Positions 11,401 through 24,200 of a stretch of DNA of 64,000 nucleotides are shown piece by piece. The number at the start of each line of letters is the position of its first letter. Within the stretch, counting starts at the first letter, position 1. Under the pieces are notes generated by a model. The model was not told the origin of the DNA, did not search any database, and worked only from the letters and a program-made list of their open reading frames with translations. Both the position numbers and the translations under genes were made by a program. The stretch comes from Plecoglossus altivelis (lineage: Eukaryota > Chordata > Actinopteri > Osmeriformes > Plecoglossidae): NCBI GenBank assembly GCA_036571765.1, contig BROE01000023.1:7078837-7142836 (forward strand), written 5' to 3'.

Positions 11401-14400
11401 ACACACACAACCAACTAGCACACGACCACCACTTGCACAAACACACACACACACTGACACACACAGCGACACACACACTTATGATAGCGACAGTGTGCGC
11501 ACACACGAACACTTAACACACTCACACATCTCCTATCCTCTCTCNNNNNNNNNNNNNNNNNNNNNNNNNNNNNNNNNNNNNNNNNNNNNNNNNNNNNNNN
11601 NNNNNNNNNNNNNNNNNNNNNNNNNNNNNNNNNNNNNNNNNNNNNNNNNNNNNNNNNNNNNNNNNNNNNNNNNNNNNNNNNNNNNNNNNNNNNNNNNNNN
11701 NNNNNNNNNNNNNNNNNNNNNNNNNNNNNNNNNNNNNNNNNNNNNNNNNNNNNNNNNNNNNNNNNNNNNNNNNNNNNNNNNNNNNNNNNNNNNNNNNNNN
11801 NNNNNNNNNNNNNNNNNNNNNNNNNNNNNNNNNNNNNNNNNNNNNNNNNNNNNNNNNNNNNNNNNNNNNNNNNNNNNNNNNNNNNNNNNNNNNNNNNNNN
11901 NNNNNNNNNNNNNNNNNNNNNNNNNNNNNNNNNNNNNNNNNNNNNNNNNNNNNNNNNNNNNNNNNNNNNNNNNNNNNNNNNNNNNNNNNNNNNNNNNNNN
12001 NNNNNNNNNNNNNNNNNNNNNNNNNNNNNNNNNNNNNNNNNNNNNNNNNNNNNNNNNNNNNNNNNNNNNNNNNNNNNNNNNNNNNNNNNNNNNNNNNNNN
12101 NNNNNNNNNNNNNNNNNNNNNNNNNNNNNNNNNNNNNNNNNNNNNNNNNNNNNNNNNNNNNNNNNNNNNNNNNNNNNNNNNNNNNNNNNNNNNNNNNNNN
12201 NNNNNNNNNNNNNNNNNNNNNNNNNNNNNNNNNNNNNNNNNNNNNNNNNNNNNNNNCATGTGTGTGTGGAGCATGTGTGTGTGTGTAGATGACGGCATGG
12301 GGTGAGAGATGAGATGTGTGATGTGAGGGCATGTGGTGTGAGAGATGTGTGTGTGTTGTGAGCGGCAATGGGGGATGAGAGCAGTGATGATGTGGTGGTG
12401 CAGGAATGTGGTGTGTGCTGGGGCATGGTGGGTGATGGAGCATGTGTTGAGGCTGTGTGTGTGTGAGGGCAATGTGTGTGTGTGGGGCCCCCTGTGGTGC
12501 TGTGTCGAGGGCTTGTATTGTGTGAGGGCATGTTGTGTGTGCATGTGCTGTGGGGAGGGCACATGTGCCCTGTGAATTGAGGGCATGGGTTGTCGTGTGG
12601 AGGGCATGTGTGGCCCTGGGTGTGGTGAGCGGTCATGTGTTGGCCCTGTGAGGCACTGTGCTGTGTGTGAGGGCATGTGTGTGTGTGCGGCATGGGTGTG
12701 GCATGTGGCCCATGTGTGTGCACAATGTGAGGGGACCTGTGTGTCGCTGTGAGCGGCAGGTGGTGTATAGAGCCGGATGAGCGATGGTGTGTGTGTGTGT
12801 CCGTCTGTAAGTGTGTGTGAGACCGATGTGACTGGTGTGAGGCGAGTGGGGATGTAATAGTGGCATGTGTGTGTGGGTGTATGGTTACGTCACTCTGTCC
12901 ACCTCTCTCCTTCCCGTCTCTCCGTCCTCCTGGACTCTCTGTGTTCTACTTCCTGTCTGTCTGTCTCCTCCTCCTGTCTGTCTCCTCCTCCTGTCCATCT
13001 CCTATTGTCTGTCTGTCTCCTGTCTGACTGTCTGTCTGTCTTATCCTCCTGTCTGTCTGTCTCCTCCTCCTGTCTGTCTCTTCCTATCTGTCTGTCTTAT
13101 CCTCCTGTCTGTCTGTCTCCTCCTCCTGTCTGTCTCTTCCTGTCTGTCTCCTCCTCCTGTCTGTCTCTTCCTGTCTGTCTGTCTTATCCTCCTGTCTGTC
13201 TTATCCTCCTGTCTGTCTTATCCTCCTGTCTGTCTCCTCAGATTCTGAGCCGCCCCGGCTCCAGTGCCCGCGGGACGTTGCCGCGGAGACGGACGAGCGG
13301 CGCGGCACTGCCAACGTCAGCTGGAACGTGCCTGTCGCCACCGACAACTCCGGCGAGGAGGTGAGCCGGACGCCTTGGCAGCACGTCGCCACCAGGGGGC
13401 GTCTCTTGTCTGGAACACGCTCAGCAGTGTGATAAATGTGAATTCGACTCAGTCACAGACATCATGCAGCTGACACCAGCACGTTCTCTCATCCATCCCC
13501 TCCTCTTCTCCCTCCTATCTCACCTCCTCTTCCTCTTCGCCCACTTCCTCCTGTTCCCCCAGGTCCTAGTGCAGGTCAAGCCAGTGTACAGTCCCCCACA
13601 GCTGTTTCCGATTGGCCAGGAGAGGATCACCTACATGGCGACAGACAGGGCCGGGAACAGGGCCAACTGCTCCTTCACTGTCACCGTTGTAGGTGAGAAA
13701 GGACCAGCGTTCACAGACGGCAGGGTCATAGGTCAAAGATCATGAGTGGCTTCACCTCCAGGGTTGTGGGTTAGATTCTCCCATAACTCTTAGTCTCTGT
13801 GTGTGTGTATGTGAGTGTGTCTGCAGGTGTGTGTATATACTATATGTGTGTGTGTTGTGTGTGTGTGTGTATGAAGGGATGTGTGTTGGTTGAGTGTGTC
13901 TTCAGTGTCTTGTTTTAATATATGGTGTGGTGTTGTGTATATGTACGTTGTTGTGTGTGTGTGTGTATGTATGCAGGTACCGTAAGATTCACTCTGCCAG
14001 GGTGCGCGTATCTGTGGCAGAGCGCACAAATCACTACAAGTCATTTGCCTTCAAACCCTGTAACCCCCCTCCTCACTGTAACCACGCCCCCCTCCCTCCC
14101 CCCGTCCTATGCACCTCGTAACCCCCCACAAACAACACCCACCCCGCCCCCCCCGCAGCCCCCACCCCGCCCACCCCCCCACCCCTCCCCCCCCCACCCC
14201 CCCCGCCCCCCGTCTCACTCTCTCCCCCCACCCCCCCCCCACGCCACCCTGCTGAACTTGTAACCCCCCCCCCCCCACCCCCCCCCCCCTCCCCTCTGTC
14301 TCTCTCCCACCCCCCCTCCCCTCCTGTAAGTCCCCCTCCCCTCCTGTAACCCCCCCTCCCTGCGTAAAAACCCCTCCCTCCCCTCCTGTGTAACAACCCC

Positions 14401-17400
14401 CTCCCCTGCCTGCTAACCTCCCTCCCCTCCTCCCTATGTAAAACATCCCCCCTCCCCTCCTATGTAAAGTCACCTCCCTCCTGTTAAACCTCCGCCACTC
14501 ACCCCCCCTCCCCTCCTGTAAGTCCCCCTCCCCTCCTGTAACCCCCCTCCCCCTCCTGTAACCCCCCCTCCCCCTCCTGTAACTCCCCCTCCCCTCCTGC
14601 TAACCCCCCTCCCCTCCAGTCTCCCCTCCCCTCCTTGTAAACCCCTCCCCTTCCTCTGTAACTCCCCCTCCCCTCCTGTAAGTCCCCCTCCCCTCCTGTA
14701 ACTCCCCCTCCCCTCTGTAACTCCCCCTCCCCTCCTGTAACCCCCCCTCCCCTCCTGTAACCCCCCCTCCCCTCCTGTAAGTCCCCCTCCCCTCCTGTTA
14801 CATGGCTACTTTACCTCAGCATCCACTGGGGGCTCTGAAGGCTGCCAGTCTAATTGAGCTAGTAGGACAGCCAGGGATTCTGGTGTCACACTCTACCCTC
14901 CCAGTAGTTAAGGGGGAAAACCCTACACAGTGGTAGCTATCCAGCCGTGAACATTTCCATGTGTTGTTATGACGATGGAACGCTGTGGGTTTCTTTTGAT
15001 TGGAGACACGTGTTTTAACTGGTGCCCCTTCGACACTGCGCTCGTGCACCGCGTCTCTCGGTCCAGCAACAAACGGGATGGGTCTTCACCAGGGGGTGGC
15101 GACCAAATTTCCTCGGTTTGTTTCCTGTGTTTTGGCCGTCTGAGGTGAAAAATAGATTTGCGCTCGGTTTTTGGGGGGGATGTTTTTTAACAAGGCTGTG
15201 TTGTTTTCACTTGTGTTGTCAAGTGTGGTGGTCTTGTCTCTGAGCAACCATGATCGGTGTTCCTTCCTAGATACGGAGCCCCCTGTGATTGACAGGTGCC
15301 GGTCGCCGCCCACTTTCCAGGCCACAGACATCCGGACAGCCGTGGCGTGGGAGATTCCGGAGTTTTCCGACAACTCAGGTATGCGTCTACCCAGAGTGCA
15401 CCTCTTCTTTCCCGCCTCTCCTCCCTCGCTGGAAAGCGGTCAAACGTTCAAACAGAGACTGGAAGAAAGACGGAATGAAAAGAAAAGGAGAGCTAGAACG
15501 GATGGGTGTGAGAGGAAGGGAGGGAGAGAGAGAGAGAAAGAGAGAGAGAGGGGGGAGACAAAGAAAGTATGGTGTGACAGAGTGTTAGTGCCATTAGACC
15601 AGTTTGATCCAGACGGGTGTGGTCCAATAGCTTCACAGACGAGCCGAGCTGCAGGTATTCTTCTAGGAACGAAGCAGCGTGGGAATGTGATGACCTCAAC
15701 TGTCATCCTGCTCCCAGACTTCAAGCAGACCAGAAGTCTGTCTGCTCAGGGCAGCGCGAAGGGCTGCACTCACACCATCAGACTCCTGCAACTCTTACCC
15801 CTTCTGACTGTACTCACATTGTACCTGTATCCTCAATATACATCCTATGGTTTCACGTATAGACTCTTCTCATTGTACCTGTATCCTCAATATACATCCT
15901 ATGGTTTCATGTATAGAGTCTTCTCATTGTACCTGTACCCTCAATATACATCCTATGGTTTCACATATAGACTCTTCTCAACTAGTTTGTATTGTATCAC
16001 CTGGAGTCTGGGTACATGAAAGCACAATCGTGCATGCAAGCGCACACGCACACACACGATCACACACAAATGCGGGTAGACGCACACATGCATGTGTACT
16101 CGCACGCGGATGTATACAAGCAGACGCGCACACACACTTCCACACGCACAATCAAACATCTAAGATCACGCACGCAAACACGCGCATGTATACACGCGGA
16201 CACACACACACACTTCCACACACGCACATACAAACACCCACGATCACACGCGCACGCATGCACTCGCATGTGAACACGCAGACCCACACAGTCCCCCCTC
16301 CAGGCTGCCTCCCCTCTCTCCCCCTCCAGGCTGCCTCCCCTCTCTCCCCCGTCAGCAGACGACCAGAAATACGGCCCTGTGGCTTCACCGCGGCCCTGTG
16401 ACGTCACCCTGGAGGGGCCACGCCGTCAGCACCAGCAGGGTGGCTTTTTTCCATGCCCACGCCCAGGTCTCTGCTCCCTGGGCTGGGCTATATTTAGGAG
16501 ACAGGCTGGGGAGACACCAGGCCCAGGCTCCACCAGACGTGTGTCAGCCAGGCAGGAATGGTGGAGGCCCTTCTGGGTGTCTGTCTGGGGTGGAGAGGGG
16601 AGACAAGGGGGGAGAGGCCAGGGGGGAGAGAAGATGGACGGCTGGAGGGAGACCAGACATACTCCACCTTCTCTCTTTCTCTTACTCTCTCTCATTCTCT
16701 CTCTTACTCACTCTCTCTCTCTCTTACTCTCTCTCATTTTCTCTCTTGCTCTCTCTCTCTCTCTTACTCTCTCTCTTATTCTCTCTCTGTCACTCTCACT
16801 CTCTCTCTCTCTCTCTCTCCTCTCTCTCACACACACACACTCTCTCTCTGTCTCTCACTCTCTCTCTCTCTCTCTCTCTCACTTTTTCTCTCGTCTCATC
16901 CACCCCCCCCACCACCACACACACACTCTCTCTATCTGTCTCTCTATGTCTCTCTGTCTCTCTCTCCCTCTCTCTGTATCTCCATCTCTATCCAGACAGT
17001 AGCATTCACCCTCTCTGTGCCCGGGTTATGATTATTATGATGCTGGTGCCACGTGATGACCACACCAGCCATTAGCATGTGTGGACATGTCCCAGTTTAA
17101 AATAACCTTTATGGTTCAACACCAGTGACTCATGCAACCTTGGATGGGATGAATGACACCACACTGCCCTCTGCTGGTCAAAAGGTTTTGACAGCGTTTT
17201 ATGTCATGTATTGCTCGTTGGTATAGATCTAATCCCAATCTCTTTAAAGGAACTTCACCCATACATCACATTCAATTAATAACACATGAATTCATTAATC
17301 TGAAATGAACATATGATGCCGTTAAACACCTTATTTGGCTTCAATCTCTTCTCATTTCAAAAGAATAATGAATGTTGGGTAAACCTGATCATCTTTGAGT

Positions 17401-18245
17401 GTTCCCAATGTTGTTGTTGTTGTTGTTGCCAGGCGGCCGTGTGAACGTGAGCGGCAGTCACGTCCCCGGCTCTCTGTTCCCGGTGGGAGAGACGCTCGTC
17501 CAGTACACCGCCACGGACGCCGCCGGCAACAACCGAACCTGTGACCTCATCATCACCGTCCAAGGTATCAGGACAGAGAGGGAGAGACAGACAGACAGAC
17601 ATACAGAGAGTTCAACTCATCTAGGAGATAGATGACTGCTCTTAGCCTTAGCACTCTGTAGCCCCTTGTTAGGACTCTGCCCCCCAGAGTCTGTGTGCAG
17701 AATAACACTCACAGATTCAATACCTCTCTGTTCTCTCTCTTCATTCTTCTCTTCCTCTCCTCTCATCCTCTCTTTCCTCATCCCTCTCTTTCCAGCTCAC
17801 TCTATCTGGTCCTGAACCTCTCCCTCTCTGGTCTCTTACCTCTCCTAAGTCGTAAACCCTCTCCCCGTGTGTGTGTGTGTGTGTGTGTGTGCGCGTATGC
17901 GTTGTGTGTGTATTTGCGTGTGTTGTGTGTTGCCGTAGGGACGGCGTGCGACCAGCCGTTCACACCCTTGAACGGGGAGTTTGTCTGCTCGGAGGAGGAG
18001 GAGGGCGTCAACTGTACCCTGCGCTGTAACGAAGGCTTCAGCTTTACCCACGATGCAGTGCACAGCTACTTCTGCGCGTACGACGGGGTGTGGCAGCCTC
18101 CACTCTCCTCAGAGAGACCCGACTGCTCCTGTAAGTAGCGATCGCTGCGGTCCTTCTGCTCTCTGCTTCTGTCATCCTCGTTCGCGTTTTCGCCAAGTGA
18201 TTGACAGCTCTTCCAGTGAAACGTCCTTAAAAAACCTAAACACGT

Positions 18246-18284
<39 letters not shown>

Positions 18285-21200
18285 TGTGTGTGTGTGTGTG
18301 TTCTAGTGAACCGTGTTGCCAACCACGGTTTCAAGCCGTTTGAGATGCTGTTCAAAGCCTCTCGCTGTGACGACCTGGACCTGGTGAAGTCCTTTGCTGG
18401 AGAGTTCAACTCTAAACTGGAGGGAGTGGTAAGGTCCAACACAAACACACATCCACTTCCACACACACACATCCACACACACACATCCACACACACACAC
18501 ATCCACACACATCCACACACACACATCCACACACAAACAAACGTCCACGCACGCACACATCCACATACAAACACACATCCACATCAACAGACAAACACAC
18601 ATCCACATACAAACACACATCCACATCAACAGACAAACACACATCCACATACAAACACATCCACATCATCACATCCACATCCACACACAAACACACATCC
18701 ACACACAAACACAAACACACATCCACATCAACAGACAAACACACTATTCCACAATTACATACGACACACACATCGGCCTACACACACGATTACCACACAT
18801 CCACAGCCGACAACACACACACACAACAAATCCACACCCATCCTATAGCCACACACAATACACACAACACATCTCACACACACATCACACACCCTCACAA
18901 CCAATCCACACACACAACACACTCTGCACCACACACCACACACCAATGCACCCAGTTGTAACTCCCTATATCTTCACTGCATCCCCCCAATGACCTGGCA
19001 GCAGCGATGTGACTAGTCGTCTCTCGTATTGAGAGATCGAAATAAAATGCCCAGTTAGTGAATGTCAACCAGGGGCAGGCAGTGTCCTGGAGTACAAACT
19101 TATGGGATCTGAAACCCTGAGCAAGTGGGTTCTCGCCATCTTGGGTCGAGACCCTCACCATGTTGCTCCGGAGTCTAAGTTAGGGTTTGTGTCAATGTTT
19201 GTGGTCGTTTGTGTATAACCCAATATTCTATGCCTCCTTTCAGCTTTCCTGCTCCCTGCCATGCTCCCCTCCCTGCCCTTTTCCTCGCGTCCCTCTCATG
19301 CCCATCCCGTCCCGTACCATCCTTCACCCCTCTCCCTCACCTCCCTCCCTCCAGGTCCAGGGGGGTGGGGTAACAGAAGCCCTCTGGCTGGTCAGGACTA
19401 CGCCTACTTTGACACCGGCTTTGCCACTGACCACCAGCGCGGCCCCCTCCAGCAAGACGCCCGCAGCACAGGCACCAGTACGGCTCGCTACCGCACCAAG
19501 AGGCAACGCAGGCTTCCCACTGGGCCCATGAGAGACCAGAAGATCCAGATTCTCTTCAACATCACCGGTAGGATGGAGTTCTTGGCCCAGAGTCTCACAT
19601 ACTCAATACAAATGAGACGTGTTCTGGACCTGTGGATACAAGATAACTGGGCTTTGGGGATGCATGGCATTGCTTAGTATAGGACACTTAATGCGTGGCT
19701 AGTTTTCACTGAGGAATGCCCTTGATGGTCCCCAGCAACCATCCCCCTTCCCACATCGAGGAACGACTCGGTGGAGGTGGCCAATCAGAAGAGGCTGCTA
19801 CGCACCCTGGAGCAGCTGACCAATCGGCTGAAGCGAACTCTGAGCAAGCAGCCTCTGTCCTCCTTCCGCGTGTCGTCGCAGATGATCGTAAACAATGATG
19901 CGTGTTCCGACCACGAAGTCTATAGCCAGCACCACCCCTGGAGGAGCGATGGCGGGAACAACGACTATGTCTGACACGGACTCTCACAGGCTCGTTCATG
20001 CGGTACAAAGAGGCCAAACGGACTTGTCTGTTGCGTTTAGAGTGAAGCACTACGCCTGAAGCCTGAGACCTTTGGGTGCTGCTTCTGGGGGTCGTTTCTG
20101 ACGCTTCCGTCCTTCCAACGATCGCTGTCAGTCGGAGTTAGCTTGCGTGGCTCTGCAGAAGCGCTCCCAGACCTATCGTTACCTCTACTGCAGGACGAAC
20201 TGTGAGCATATCGCGAGCCACTGTTCGGAGAGAGGATATGAATCAACCAAACGGAAAGCGTTCACAGCACATGCAGAAGACAAAACAGCGCAATTACAGC
20301 CAACAACAAGCTTCACTGGAACAGCGCATTAGAAACAAAGGCATTGTACAAACACAAAACGGCATTAGAAACAACAGCATAGAACCACAACGCCGCATTA
20401 GACCACAAGGGGCATTAGAAGACCAATATGGCCTCTCCAGAACACAACCGGCTTATCTACGACACACCAAGGACTTGGTAGAAAACAAAGGATACTTTAG
20501 AAACAAACGGGCTATTAGAAACAAGTGCCATTAGAAACAAAACCGGCATTGAAGCCCCAAGGGCCCATTAGAAAACAAAGGCTATTAGAAACATAGCAAG
20601 ATAACAAAGGCATTATGAACGAAATTCAAGGCTACAGAAACCAATCATTTAAAGCAATCAAACAAAGGCCATTAAGAAACAAGCCCTTAGAAAGGCACAA
20701 CTGGCGACAAAGCACAAACCCCTAGCATTAACTAGAAACAGAGCCACGCAGAAAAAGAACCAGACACACAGAGGAGACATAGAGCAGCCAGTAAACAGTC
20801 ACAGCAGCGACACAGCACACACAAGCCAGTCACGAAACAGTTACACCACCATCGAGCACCGGCAGCAGAATCCACAGACCAGGACACGACGACAAAACAT
20901 CTTCACCGGACAGCCAGAAACAGCACACGTGCACCAGAAAAGTGAGAACAGGCCTGTCTCCCAGGCAGCAGAAACAGGAGCAAGCAGAAACTGATTAATC
21001 GCAAGCCACAAAACACACACCCATTTGGCCTATGCGAGAAACAGCCCTCAGGCAGCCGAGACTCAACAGAGGCAACCGTGCATGAAACCACGTGATTTTA
21101 ACAGAAAACAAGTGCCTCAAGCAGAAACAGGGCAGCAGAAACAGAGCTGGGGTCTGGACGACCAGGGTTGAGACAGGCTGCTGTCTGGTGTTGTGTTGAG

Positions 21201-24200
21201 ACTCAACATGGACCCTGAACCAGGATGTTAACTATATCTTCCCATAAACGTACCAATGTCTGACCTCCCCCCCCTCCCCCCTCTGTTCCTCTCCCAAGCT
21301 TGCAGACAGAACCAACTGGGGAGTGTGAGCTCGTGCTTGTCACTGTGTCACTTGTGTAGATGATGTGTTATGCGTGACAGAACTGATCGTGTGTCTGTGT
21401 GTGTGTGTGTGTGTGTGTCTCCCTCAAGCTGGGTAACCCAGTGTCCGAGTAGCTCACTCCCTGGACACACCTCACTTACTGTCTCTGGAGTATTGGCGGA
21501 GGCAGGAGGAGGGATGTTGAGCAGGGACTGCGTGAGTGGAGGGTCCCTACGCAGGACCAGAGGAGACAGGAGGAGTCAAGGATCGGGAGTGGTAGAGTAC
21601 CTGCCATGACATGCCTACATCTACTCTGTCTCCTACCTCATACATTGTCTACTCACGCAAACGTACAAGGGCCGCACGTTCTTCCTATGTGCAGAAGACT
21701 AGCCTGTTACACATACTACCAGGCACACATCGACTCACACACATCTCGTTGTTCATGTGTCTCCGAACTCTAATCGCTACAAGCTTTGTAAGATACTATC
21801 TTACCTGGATTTTCACAACTGCACATTCATGTCATTGCCTGCTGAGTTCCTGGAACTCGAAGTGATGGAGGTGGCCTGCCAGTTGCATCTGCACGCTGAC
21901 AATTTGTGATTTAAAGTTTTGAGATAAAGAAATGTGCGGAGATCTGCGGGATGATGTGCCTGTGAATTGTCTCCGCAGCGCGAGTGTCTAGAGCAGTTCG
22001 ACTGGAGAGATCTTCTGCAACTCACCAGGAACGGGTTGGAGGACGTGCGAGTCATGCCCACGACATGGTCACTACCAGCCTGAGGTTCGAGCTCGCGGCA
22101 GCGTGCGTGGGCCTTTCCCCTGGACCATACCTCCACCGCCTCACCAAGGGCGGCGTGGGACCAGACCGACATCTGGAGGAGTGGAGACGAGGAGAGTACG
22201 GGCTGAGTGCCTATGACTCGAGGATGCGGTTGAGAAAGAGAGGAAGAGGCTCGACACGACGCAAGAATTAGATGAGAAGAAGAGGAGCCAGGCATCGACG
22301 AACAGGGACAGAGCACGGCTTCCAACGTACCACAAATACACTAGATATAGAGCATGCATGCTGTTAAGGCATTCTAGCATAACCATGTACTGACGGCGAT
22401 TTACTTCATCAAAGGATTGAACTCACAGTGATCTTTCAAAGAGCATTCGTGAACCATGCACTGGACCCATGGCCTGTGCTAAAAATATTACATATCAGCA
22501 TAAACCACTCCACTGAACACTAGCGGGCGTGAAAAAAACCGTCTAGGAAAATGTATTTAAATCTCGAGCTTCCCTTGCTTCTCCCCCCTGCGCTTCTCTC
22601 TTTTCCCCTCTCCGCTCCCCTTCCCCCACCTGCCTCCCCCGCGCGCGTCATCGTATTCCCGCAGCCTCATCTCTTACACCCTAGGGCACTGCTATCCCCT
22701 CGATCTCCCTACCACTATACTACTCTCCCACTCTCCCACATACCACCATTCTCCCCCACCCTCATCCCTATGCGTCCTCCCACCCTCCACTGTCTACGCG
22801 CACCTGTTACCCTCTCACCACATCCCCGCCACGCTCCACCGATTCACCCTATACCCCTCCGCCATCTCTCTCCCCCGCCTCTCCACTCTTCCCCTCATTC
22901 CCCTTACCTCCTCCCCCTTCAACCCCCTTGCCTCAGCCTCCCCCCCCTCGCCTCCTCTCTCCCCCCTCACGAGTGCCGATTTTGTGCCTCTGCAGAGATT
23001 ATTTTCCTGTACACTTCTCCAAGAATGAACAGAGCCTGGCATGATCCGTGTGTCGCTAGTCTGAGCCCATTGCTTACCTCGGATGGCTTACCTACTACCA
23101 GTCAGCCCTGACGACCACTGAGCCGTGGCCTGGGGTCCTAACTGCTCTCCTTTGCCCCTTCTACGGGGACCACCACAGTCGTCACCGGGAGAAGCATAAC
23201 TCATACAACTTCACTCCGCGGCCCAATCATTCGGATACCCGCACGAGCAATCGACCTGAGACCCCTCCACGGCATTGCCATATCCAGAGGACCAGACCCG
23301 TATATCACTAATTACCGCTGCAAATGACATCTGTAAGCGCGTTAGCCAGCCCTACCCGTACGGAGTGTTCTTGATCAATTCTATATTACTCCCAGATCCA
23401 TTGTCCACTACAATACGGAAGCTGAAAATACTCTCTCCAAAAAAACACGATTAGAAATATCTCATGGATATCGAGCGTTAATGCAAGCACGCGATTGCTG
23501 CAACAGAGCCTCCACGGCGCACCGTAGCGGTATTTTACCTCTAACAGGAGTTTAGAACCGTTTAAGACTACCAGCACTCGACAGCGAGCTGACCGACCTC
23601 GCGTTCTACATAGTTAAAGAGAGATGATCCACTCGTGCACCACGCGAGACGGCAACCGATACCACAACAGACTCGAGCCGCCTACCCACACTTAGTATAC
23701 AAACGCATCCCTCTTGGTCTGATTCTCTAGCCGGTACACCACTGCCTGTGGCGAGTATCACCCGTTCCTTAACTCACGTCATCACACTAGTACCTATCCA
23801 CACATACAGAGCACCAAGTACTAACCTTATGAACGATCATCTGTCAAACGAGACCATTCTCACTCTAATCATAGAGCGAGCCACACATCATATCTACTAC
23901 CTACAGATTCATTGCTTTAATACTGAGTATTTCTGGGAGGAAATCCGATGACGCCAGCGTGCTGATTTCCATTATGTGAATGTTATTGACTACAGGAGAT
24001 GGGGTGTAGAGAATTTGGTTACGCCAAGGCCTCACTGAGCGAGGTCCCCTAATTGGGAGTAGTTGATGCAATTCCCCGACATTCCTCCCCTTTCCCTTCT
24101 GTTCCAGCGCCATTGAGAATCCGCCACGCACCTCAATCGGCCTCTGGCTCACTACGTTCCCGATTTAGATACTACATGTTCTGGATGGAACGGGCTCGAC

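Noticed and set aside
15171..16019. Long plus-strand ORF covering the HYR2 first exon
   Set aside because: Only 15271-15378 is exon; the rest is intron with a 54-bp tandem repeat kept open by its period of three.
18895..19161. Minus-strand ORF with a CSEDIGSYNW segment
   Set aside because: The plus strand of the same bases carries recognisable, though damaged, svep1 exon motifs; the minus-strand frame is a shadow.
22551..23111. Proline/leucine-rich ORF
   Set aside because: Arises from CT/CCCC low-complexity sequence; its 3' end overlaps the noisy cysteine-rich exon in a different frame.
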